Shown here in pieces: positions 4,520 through 10,056 of a stretch of 10,056 bases of DNA (within the stretch, counting starts at the first letter, position 1; the number at the start of each line of letters is the position of its first letter). The stretch comes from UBA7657 sp049653045. Its GTDB lineage: Bacteria; Pseudomonadota; Alphaproteobacteria; Micavibrionales; Micavibrionaceae. The notes under the pieces were generated by a model, which saw only the letters and a list, made by a program, of their open reading frames with translations, made no database searches and had not been told where the DNA came from. A program made the position numbers and the translations under genes. The DNA is taken from NCBI GenBank assembly GCA_049653045.1, contig JBASFN010000223.1, forward strand, positions 1 to 10,056. Reading direction: 5' to 3'.

Positions 4520-5334
4520 CGGTTTTTGAGAACGAAGCCGAGGGGTTCGTAGGTGGCCAGAACCTCTGCCGCTTGTTTGTTCAGGATGCCGGACAAAATG
4601 ATGAAGCCGTTTTTGTCGCACACAGCTTGGAGATCGTTCACCATTTCCCGGAGCGTGACGGCGAGGATGTTGGCGATGACGAGGTCGAAGGGTTTTTTTT
4701 GCTGCACGAGAGGCGCAGCAAAACCATCGCCAGCCTCGCAGACAAGGCCGGTGCTGTCCCCCGGCACATGGTTCATGTCGCGGTGGCGGGCGGTGACACG
4801 GACGGATTCGGGATCGTTATCAACCGCCAGAACCGGGGTTTTCCAAAGCTTCCACGCGGCGAGGCCGAGAATGCCGGAGCCTGTGCCCATGTCGAGAACG
4901 TTCCACGGGCACACACCCGCGTCCTTCAAATCGACCATAGCGAGGAGGCAGCCCTTTGTTGTGCCGTGTTCGCCGGAGCCAAAGGCGGTGGCCGCGTCAA
5001 TCTGGAGGCCGATTTTTTCGTCCGGCGCGCCGCCCTCATGGTGCGAGCCATAGATGAAAAAGGGGCCAACGACAAAGGCCGGAAATTGCTGGTAGCTTTT
5101 GGCCAGCCAGTCGGTGTCATCCGGGATTGTTTCAAACTCCCACGGGCCGTGATGGATTGGGGTTAGAACGCTTTCAGGGATTTCCTGTTCCGAGATGCAC
5201 TGGACAAGCCATGGTGCGCCGTCCTTTTCACGGTGGATGCTGACGAACAGGCCTGTTCCCTCGAACACGGCCAGCAGTTCTTGTGCGTCCGTTTCACCGG
5301 ATTCGGGGGGCAGGCTGGTGCGCGCCGCGTACAG
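4471..5334 (-). CDS. prmA: Ribosomal protein L11 methyltransferase PrmA
   Basis: PrmA uses S-adenosylmethionine to methylate ribosomal protein L11. Counting from the CTG start, the protein has 287 residues, close to the family norm. The N-terminal substrate domain is followed by AFGSGEHGTTKGCL (117-130), the SAM motif DMGTGSGILGL (148-158), AVDNDP (170-175) and IANILA (219-224), all typical of the family. The first ATG/GTG-type start is GTG at 5268, giving 265 residues but losing YAARTSLPPESG and an alpha-helical segment that complete the N-terminal fold. CTG at 5334-5332 has AAGGA at a 7-base spacing and lies three bases after the stop of the upstream gene, in the same frame. I therefore prefer CTG, with moderate confidence. 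It is co-transcribed with the TIGR02300 gene and convergent with glmS. Confidence 0.92.
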   Translation of the reverse strand: MYAARTSLPPESGETDAQELLAVFEGTGLFVSIHREKDGAPWLVQCISEQEIPESVLTPIHHGPWEFETIPDDTDWLAKSYQQFPAFVVGPFFIYGSHHEGGAPDEKIGLQIDAATAFGSGEHGTTKGCLLAMVDLKDAGVCPWNVLDMGTGSGILGLAAWKLWKTPVLAVDNDPESVRVTARHRDMNHVPGDSTGLVCEAGDGFAAPLVQQKKPFDLVIANILAVTLREMVNDLQAVCDKNGFIILSGILNKQAAEVLATYEPLGFVLKNRYDIAEWSTLTLQHTA

Positions 5335-5337
5335 GGT

Positions 5338-5712
5338 TTATTCCTTGTCGTCCTTGACCGGAACATCGAGATCTTCTTCATCTTCGATGTCTTCGAGGCT
5401 GGCGATGTCGTCTTCACCGTCGAGATCGGCATCTTCGATCGCGGCCACGTCCTCGAGGCTCACGACGCCATCATCACGGATTTCAACATCTGAATCCTGA
5501 TCGTCATTGGCGACGGGGGCGATCTTGGCTTTTTCCTTGATGGCTTCGGCTTCGGCGGGCACGCGGCCACGGCGGCCTTTCAGCTTAATCTCGCCGCTAA
5601 ATTCCGTTCCGCAACCGGGACAGTTAATCGGGCGTTTGTTCATGTCGTAGAAACGACCTCCGCAACTGACGCATACGCGTTTCAGTCCTCTGGCATCGGC
5701 GGCTGCACTCAT
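5338..5712 (-). CDS. TIGR02300 family zinc-ribbon protein
   Basis: A 124-residue soluble protein of unknown function. The N-terminal half carries RVCVSCGGRFYDMNKRPINC and PGC, with Cys14, Cys17, Cys31 and Cys34 likely binding zinc. The FYDxNK...CPxCG pattern defines TIGR02300, found essentially in Alphaproteobacteria. A basic stretch (KLKGRRGR) follows, then a long acidic tail (residues 70-124) rich in Asp and Glu and probably disordered. The start is chosen at ATG 5712-5710 because AAGGAG lies six bases upstream; the open frame continues 16 codons further to 5760 but that extension is not family-like. It is the first gene of a two-gene unit with prmA and is divergent from the thiolase gene. 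The pairing with prmA and the zinc ribbon hint at a translation-related role, but this is inference only. Confidence 0.88.
   Translation of the reverse strand: MSAAADARGLKRVCVSCGGRFYDMNKRPINCPGCGTEFSGEIKLKGRRGRVPAEAEAIKEKAKIAPVANDDQDSDVEIRDDGVVSLEDVAAIEDADLDGEDDIASLEDIEDEEDLDVPVKDDKE
5341..5346 (-). promoter_or_regulatory. Ribosome binding site for the CTG start of prmA
   Basis: AAGGAA on the minus strand lies within the last two codons and stop region of the upstream gene, seven bases before CTG at 5334. There is no comparable site before the alternative GTG at 5268, which supports the longer protein. Confidence 0.5.
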
Positions 5713-5717
5713 GGTGT

Positions 5718-5724
5718 TCTCCTT
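5718..5724 (-). promoter_or_regulatory. Strong ribosome binding site that sets the TIGR02300 start
   Basis: AAGGAGA on the minus strand is located five to six bases before ATG at 5712. It is the best Shine-Dalgarno match in the window and argues against the upstream in-frame ATG at 5760. Confidence 0.75.
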
Positions 5725-5774
5725 GGAAAATGGTGTAATTTCGTAAGGGTTGAAGTGCATGATTTTTCAGTTCC

Positions 5775-5780
5775 TGTCAA
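5775..5780 (-). promoter_or_regulatory. Perfect -35 hexamer TTGACA, minus strand
   Basis: TTGACA reads toward the TIGR02300/prmA unit, 63 bases before its ATG. No good -10 hexamer is found at 16 to 18 bases (the sequence there is about GCACTTCA), so the promoter assignment rests on the -35 box and position alone. Confidence 0.35.
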
Positions 5781-5800
5781 ATAGAATGTATGGATTAACC

Positions 5801-5821
5801 ATATGGATTCCTAACCCATAT
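5801..5821. promoter_or_regulatory. Operator-like inverted repeat upstream of the fad operon
   Basis: ATATGG (5801-5806) and CCATAT (5816-5821) are perfect 6-base arms with a 9-base spacer that keeps further symmetry (TT/AA). It lies in the divergent promoter region, about 42 bases before the thiolase ATG, directly next to a second inverted repeat. Such a site would suit a TetR- or GntR-type regulator of fatty-acid breakdown, but no regulator gene is in the window. Confidence 0.4.
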
Positions 5822-5846
5822 CGTTATAAACTCTTGAATCATAACG
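5822..5846. promoter_or_regulatory. Second inverted repeat, with a possible -10 box
   Basis: CGTTAT (5822-5827) and ATAACG (5841-5846) are perfect arms with a 13-base spacer. TATAAA (5825-5830) in the left arm could be a plus-strand -10 box for the thiolase operon, although no good -35 is seen. A protein bound here would block transcription. Confidence 0.35.
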
Positions 5847-5862
5847 TCGAAAGGCCTCGTCC

Positions 5863-6990
5863 ATGCATAAATCAGTCGTTCTCTGCGGTTTCAAGCGCTC
5901 CCCCATGCATTTCGCCAATAAGGGCGATCTGGCCAAAGTCCGCCCCGACGACATGGCCGCCGCCGTGGTCAAGGCTCTGGTTCAGGATACGGGCGTCAAG
6001 CCGGGCGACATCGAAGACCTTATTATGGGATGCGCCTTCCCCGAGGCCGAGCAGGGCTTTAATATCGCCCGGATCGTGGTCAATCTCGCGGGGCTGCCGA
6101 TTACCGTGGGCGGTCAGACAATTAACCGGTTTTGCGGTTCTTCCTTGACGGGCATTCACGCCGCCGCCGGAGCCATTCAAATGGGTGCGGGCGAGGTGTT
6201 TATCTGCGCCGGGGTCGAATCGATGACACGCATTCCCATGGGCGGATTTAATCCCATGCCCAACCCGGCTTTGTCTCAAACCTACCCCCAAGCCTATATC
6301 TCGATGGGCGAGACGGCAGAAAACCTCGCCAAGAAATATTCCATTTCACGCCTTGAGCAGGAAAAATTCGCGTTTGAATCCCATAATAAAGCGGCGCAGG
6401 CGGCAAGCACCGGAAAATATAACGACGAAATCGTGGCGATTGGCTCTGTCAAAACCGACGGGACGATTCGCCCGGAAACGACGCTGGAGACTTTGGCCGC
6501 GCTGAAACTGGCGTTTGATGAAAAAGGAACGGTGACAGCGGGAACGGCCTCGCCCCTCACCGATGGATCGGCGGCGGTCTTGGTGGCTTCGGAAGACTAC
6601 GCCAAGAAAAACGGCCTGCCTGTTTTAGCGCGGATCAAGTCGGTCGCGGTTGCGGGCTGCGCGGCGGAAATTATGGGCATTGGCCCGGTTCCGGCGGTGA
6701 AAAAGGCCTTGGAGCGGGCGGGCCTTAAGTTATCCGACATCGACATTTGGGAACTGAACGAAGCGTTCGCCGCGCAGTCCCTCGCCGTTTTGAAAGAACT
6801 CGGCGTGGACGGGGCGAAAGTGAATCTGGACGGCGGCGCGATTGCTTTGGGGCATCCACTCGGCACATCCGGCGCACGCATCACCGGAAAAGCGGCCAGC
6901 TTGCTCAAACGTGAAAAGAAAAAATATGCGCTCGCCACCATGTGCATCGGCGGCGGCCAAGGCGTGGCGACAGTGTTGGAGAGCGTTTAA
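5863..6990 (+). CDS. fadA: Acetyl-CoA C-acyltransferase (thiolase family)
   Basis: This thiolase cleaves 3-ketoacyl-CoA with CoA to release acetyl-CoA, the last step of each beta-oxidation round. The 375-residue protein has both active-site cysteines and the conserved His. The nucleophile is Cys91 in INRFCGSSL, His331 lies in GGAIALGHPLGTSGAR (324-339), and the general-base cysteine is Cys361 in CIGGGQG. NEAFAAQ (299-305) is also typical. It is slightly shorter than the usual about 390 residues, without any visible loss of a motif. ATG at 5863 has AAAGG eight bases upstream. The stop overlaps the start of the next gene by one base (TAATG). It is paired with a FadN-type protein, so a role in degradation is more likely than biosynthesis. 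The exact chain-length preference cannot be read from the sequence. Confidence 0.93.
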   Translation: MHKSVVLCGFKRSPMHFANKGDLAKVRPDDMAAAVVKALVQDTGVKPGDIEDLIMGCAFPEAEQGFNIARIVVNLAGLPITVGGQTINRFCGSSLTGIHAAAGAIQMGAGEVFICAGVESMTRIPMGGFNPMPNPALSQTYPQAYISMGETAENLAKKYSISRLEQEKFAFESHNKAAQAASTGKYNDEIVAIGSVKTDGTIRPETTLETLAALKLAFDEKGTVTAGTASPLTDGSAAVLVASEDYAKKNGLPVLARIKSVAVAGCAAEIMGIGPVPAVKKALERAGLKLSDIDIWELNEAFAAQSLAVLKELGVDGAKVNLDGGAIALGHPLGTSGARITGKAASLLKREKKKYALATMCIGGGQGVATVLESV

Positions 6991-9395
6991 TGACCATCAA
7001 TAAAGTTGCCGTTATCGGTTCTGGGGTTATGGGTTCGGGGATTGCCGCACAGGTGGCCAATAGCGGAGTTCCGGTGGTTTTGCTCGACATCAAGATCGAG
7101 GGAAAAAACCTAGCACAAGACGCCATCGACAAAATGCTGAAGGCCGATCCGGCTCCGTTCATGCGGAAATCCAATGCTAAACTCATCACGCCGGGGAATC
7201 TTGATGACGATCTGGATTTACTCAAAGACGTGGACTGGATCATCGAGGTGGTGCTGGAGGACATCAAGGTCAAGCACGCGACGTATGACAAGCTGAATAA
7301 GGCGCGCAAAAAAGGCTCGATCATTTCCTCGAACACCTCAACCATTCCGTTGCACAATCTTGTCGAGGGGCACGGGGCGGAGTTTGAGAAAGATTTCCTC
7401 ATCACGCACTTCTTCAACCCGCCGCGCTATATGCGGCTCTTGGAATTGGTCATCGGCAAAAATACACGGAAAGACGCGATTGAAACCGTGCGGGAATTTT
7501 GTGATGTGCGCCTTGGCAAGGGCGTTGTCCAGTGCAACGACACGCCGGGGTTCATCGCCAATCGTCTGGGCGTTTACTGGCTGACGGCGGGGCTGAACGA
7601 GGCTATCAATTTAGGGCTTTCGATTGAGGCCGCCGACGCAATCATGTCCAAGCCTGTCGGCATTCCCAAAACGGGCGTGTTCGGATTGATGGATTTGGTT
7701 GGGATTGATTTGATGCCCAAGCTCGCGGCGTCGCTTCTCTCCACGCTGCCGAAAGCCGATTCCTATCACACGCTTTATAAAGATTACCCGTTCGTCCATG
7801 ACATGATTAAGGCCGGATACACGGGGCGCAAGGGCAAGGGCGGGTTTTATCGGTTAGACCCCAATGCCAAGGGCGGGAAAAAAGAAAAGCAGGTTTTGAT
7901 GCTGCAAAAGAACGGCGCATCGTTTCTTGAATCGCATTATGTGCGCTCGGATAAAGTGACGCTGGCCTCCGCCGAGGCGGGAAAATCCGGCCTTCGCGCC
8001 GTTGTCGAACATCCCGATGAGGGTGGGCGGTATGCGTGGAAGGTTCTCAGTCAAACGCTGGCCTATGCTGCATCTTTGGTTCCGGAAATTGCAGGCAGTA
8101 TTGCCGATGTCGATGAGGCGATGCGCCTCGGGTATAACTGGAAATCCGGGCCGTTCGAGATGATCGCCGCGCTGGGGTCCGCATGGTTCGCGGAAAAACT
8201 GGCCGAGGAGAAAATCCCGGTTCCGGCACTCCTGAAACAGGTCGGCGACAAGACATTTTACCGCGTGGAGAATGGCCGCCGCCAGTATTTCGGAACGGAC
8301 GGGCAGTATCACGATGTCACGCGTCCCGCAGGCGTTTTGACGCTGGCCGATATTAAACTCTCCGCCAAACCAGTTCTCAAAAACGGATCGGCAAAGGTGT
8401 GGGACATTGGCGATGGGGTTTTGTGTTTCGAGCACACGACGAAAATGAACACGTTCGACGAGGGCATTTTCGATCTGCTCGAAGAAACGATCAAAACCAT
8501 CGGCGACGGGAAGGGAAAATACAAAGCCCTTGTCATTTATAACGAGGGATCGAATTTTTCCGCCGGGGCGAATTTGGGGATCGCGGCGTTTATGATTAAC
8601 ATCGCCATGTGGCCGCAGGTGGAGGAATTCATTGCGCGGGGACAGCGCGTATTTATGAATTTGAAATTCGCACCGTTCCCGGTTGTGTCCGCACCGTCGG
8701 GTCTGGCTTTAGGCGGCGGGTGCGAGATTTTACTCGCCTCCGATGCGGTTCAGGCGCACGCGGAAACCTATTGCGGCCTTGTCGAGGTGGGTGTCGGCAT
8801 CATCCCTGGATGGGGCGGATGCAAGGAAATGATTTTGCGTTACCGCGAAAAAGAAAAACAGCAATTCGCCAAAAACATGGGGAGTATCGGGAAAAAACAA
8901 CTCTGGTTTTCACCCGACGTTACGCCCATGGGTGCGGCGCGGAAAGCGTTCGAGACGATCGGCACGGCGACCGTGGCAAAATCGGCGTTCGAGGCCGTTG
9001 ATATTGGATATTTGCGTGAAAGTGATGGGATCAGCATGAACCGCGACCGTTTGTTGTTCGATGCGAAAGCCCGCGCTTTGCTTCTAGCCAAAGATTACAA
9101 GGCTCCGGCAAAACTTGACGATATTCGGCTTGCCGGGGCGGGCGGGAAAATGGCGCTCGACCTCGCCGTTGCCGATTTGAAAAAATCGGGTAAGGCAACG
9201 CCGTATGATGTTGTGGTGTCGGATGCTTTGGCCTCGGTTTTAACAGGCGGGAACAAGGGCGACTGGACGGTCAAGATGTCCGAGGATGATTTGCTCAAAC
9301 TCGAATTGTCGGAGTTTATGAAACTCCTTCATAATGACGGAACACTGGCGCGGATTGAATATATGCTGGATAACGGAAAACCCTTGCGGAACTGA
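6990..9395 (+). CDS. fadN: FadN-type 3-hydroxyacyl-CoA dehydrogenase / enoyl-CoA hydratase
   Basis: A bifunctional beta-oxidation enzyme of 801 residues that hydrates enoyl-CoA and oxidises the 3-hydroxyacyl-CoA with NAD. The domain order is dehydrogenase first, hydratase last, as in Bacillus FadN and opposite to FadB/FadJ. The Rossmann motif is GSGVMGSG (10-17). Catalytic dehydrogenase residues are His140 in THFFNPP, Glu152 in LLELVIG, and Asn191 in FIANRLG. A second dehydrogenase C-terminal-type segment spans about 345-400. The hydratase domain has SAGANLG (524-530), ALGGGCE with Glu579, and VEVGVGIIPGWGG with Glu599, so both catalytic Glu residues are present. I chose ATG 6990, which overlaps the thiolase stop and has GGAGAG just upstream; an open frame from 6942 adds 16 non-family residues. 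It overlaps the ceramidase gene by one base. Confidence 0.94.
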   Translation: MTINKVAVIGSGVMGSGIAAQVANSGVPVVLLDIKIEGKNLAQDAIDKMLKADPAPFMRKSNAKLITPGNLDDDLDLLKDVDWIIEVVLEDIKVKHATYDKLNKARKKGSIISSNTSTIPLHNLVEGHGAEFEKDFLITHFFNPPRYMRLLELVIGKNTRKDAIETVREFCDVRLGKGVVQCNDTPGFIANRLGVYWLTAGLNEAINLGLSIEAADAIMSKPVGIPKTGVFGLMDLVGIDLMPKLAASLLSTLPKADSYHTLYKDYPFVHDMIKAGYTGRKGKGGFYRLDPNAKGGKKEKQVLMLQKNGASFLESHYVRSDKVTLASAEAGKSGLRAVVEHPDEGGRYAWKVLSQTLAYAASLVPEIAGSIADVDEAMRLGYNWKSGPFEMIAALGSAWFAEKLAEEKIPVPALLKQVGDKTFYRVENGRRQYFGTDGQYHDVTRPAGVLTLADIKLSAKPVLKNGSAKVWDIGDGVLCFEHTTKMNTFDEGIFDLLEETIKTIGDGKGKYKALVIYNEGSNFSAGANLGIAAFMINIAMWPQVEEFIARGQRVFMNLKFAPFPVVSAPSGLALGGGCEILLASDAVQAHAETYCGLVEVGVGIIPGWGGCKEMILRYREKEKQQFAKNMGSIGKKQLWFSPDVTPMGAARKAFETIGTATVAKSAFEAVDIGYLRESDGISMNRDRLLFDAKARALLLAKDYKAPAKLDDIRLAGAGGKMALDLAVADLKKSGKATPYDVVVSDALASVLTGGNKGDWTVKMSEDDLLKLELSEFMKLLHNDGTLARIEYMLDNGKPLRN

Positions 9396-10033
9396 TGTTC
9401 GACTTTATCGACATCTATTGTGAACGCCTTGGCCCCGGTTTCTGGGCGGAGCCGGTGAATGCCCTCACGAATATTTCATTTTTTATTGCGGCGCTTTTTG
9501 CCTTTCGGTTGGCATGGCAATCAAAAGTACTTCATTTTAAAACCGGGGTTTTGATTGCCTTAACCGCCGCGATGGGTATTGGCAGCTTCCTGTTTCATAC
9601 ATTTGCGACCGGGTGGGCAGAATTGGCCGATGTATTGCCAATCCTGCTTTACCAGATTTGCGTTATCGCGTTTTATGCGAACGATATTATCCGCCTGAAA
9701 AAAGTTCAGACTGCCGCGCTGCTTGGCCTATTTTTCTTTACGGTTTATTTGTCCGGGTTTATTCCGAATTCTGTTTTAAACGGTTCCTTGATGTACGCGC
9801 CCGCGATTTTATTTCTGGGCGGTCTGGCCGTGTGGCACTGGAGCCATGCACAGATTGAGAAATTCGGGCTTTTCCTCGCGCTCGGCGTTTTTCTGGTTTC
9901 GATTACCTTTCGCTCGATCGACATGCAGATGTGCGCGGCGTTTCCTATGGGGCTGCATTTCCTCTGGCATATTCTCAATGGCGGTTTGCTGTACCTGACG
10001 ACAAGAGCTTATGTTTTGAACAGTCAAAGATAG
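9395..10033 (+). CDS. Ceramidase-like integral membrane protein (CREST superfamily)
   Basis: A 212-residue protein with about seven hydrophobic segments, of the alkaline ceramidase type that hydrolyses ceramide to sphingoid base and fatty acid in the membrane. All five active-site positions known from human ACER3 are present with the same spacing: Ser64 and His68 (SFLFH), Asp79 eleven residues after His68, and His188 and His192 (HFLWH). In the family the three His residues bind zinc. The N-terminal CER...GFWAEPVNALTN (9-26) matches the conserved family start, including Glu19 near the family's calcium site. ATG overlaps the FadN stop (TGATG), so it is the third gene of the fad operon. This supports a role in releasing fatty acids for degradation, but substrates other than ceramide are possible in bacteria. 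Family assignment is strong; substrate is inferred. Confidence 0.88.
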   Translation: MFDFIDIYCERLGPGFWAEPVNALTNISFFIAALFAFRLAWQSKVLHFKTGVLIALTAAMGIGSFLFHTFATGWAELADVLPILLYQICVIAFYANDIIRLKKVQTAALLGLFFFTVYLSGFIPNSVLNGSLMYAPAILFLGGLAVWHWSHAQIEKFGLFLALGVFLVSITFRSIDMQMCAAFPMGLHFLWHILNGGLLYLTTRAYVLNSQR

Positions 10034-10035
10034 CT

Positions 10036-10056
10036 GTCATGTTGAGCGTAGCGAAA
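10036..10056 (+). repeat. GTCAT palindromic repeat, GTT arm, cut by the window edge
   Basis: GTCAT, arm GTT, core GAGCGTAGCGA, then AA at the last two bases. The frame predicts that the next base completes the arm (AAC) and is followed by ATC. It starts three bases after the ceramidase stop. Confidence 0.7.

Noticed and set aside
5713..5760. 16-residue N-terminal extension of the TIGR02300 protein from ATG at 5760
   Set aside because: The strong AAGGAG site at 5719-5724 precedes ATG 5712, and the extension overlaps the promoter region and is not family-like.
6942..6989. Earlier start for the FadN-type protein
   Set aside because: It would add MHRRRPRRGD-type residues overlapping the thiolase end; ATG 6990 begins exactly at the Rossmann fold with a GGAG site.

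Overview
The window looks like a chromosomal segment of an alphaproteobacterium. The best lineage clue is the small gene at 5338-5712, which carries the FYDMNKRPxxCPGC zinc-ribbon signature of the TIGR02300 family, known essentially from Alphaproteobacteria. It lies beside prmA of alphaproteobacterial type. The core genes are GC-rich, compactly packed and often overlap by one base. The intergenic DNA is crowded with short palindromic repeats of the kind known from several alphaproteobacterial lineages. I cannot fix the order; a Micavibrio-like or related free-living group is only a guess.

Layout. (1) 1-148: the 3' end of thiC, including its Cys-x2-Cys-x4-Cys iron-sulfur motif, with a palindromic repeat read in frame in its tail. 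(2) 149-601: no intact gene, but a dense array of palindromic repeats and a decayed second copy of the thiC tail (about 504-575). (3) 602-1324: a strikingly AT-rich gene for an MltR-like/HEPN-type protein with an R-x4-H motif, probably acquired by transfer. (4) 1325-1787: gene-free, ending in the same repeat families on the opposite strand, so the AT-rich gene sits between inverted repeat arrays. (5) 1788-2395: yjdM and a small lipoprotein gene overlapping by one base; the signal-peptide region of the lipoprotein is itself a copy of a palindromic repeat. (6) 2479-4305: glmS. (7) 4306-4470: another repeat cluster between the convergent glmS and prmA. (8) 4471-5712, minus strand: TIGR02300 gene then prmA, three bases apart, prmA apparently starting at CTG. 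(9) 5713-5862: divergent promoter region with two adjacent inverted repeats. (10) 5863-10033: a three-gene operon (thiolase, FadN-type dehydrogenase/hydratase, ceramidase-like membrane protein) joined by one-base stop/start overlaps. A further repeat is cut by the window end.

How the genes work together. FadN-type and thiolase proteins together cover the last three steps of fatty-acid beta-oxidation. The overlapping ceramidase-like gene, with all five expected catalytic and metal residues, could release fatty acids from ceramide to feed them. GlmS supplies glucosamine-6-phosphate for envelope sugars, PrmA methylates ribosomal protein L11, and ThiC makes the pyrimidine of thiamine.

The most unusual content is the repeats. 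At least four small copies share a frame (GTCAT, a 3-base arm, a GAG...CGA-type core, the complementary arm, ATC) in which the arms differ between copies but stay complementary. The larger elements use the same outer frame around a hairpin with a conserved GTA/GAA internal loop. Two copies of related elements lie in frame inside protein-coding sequence.
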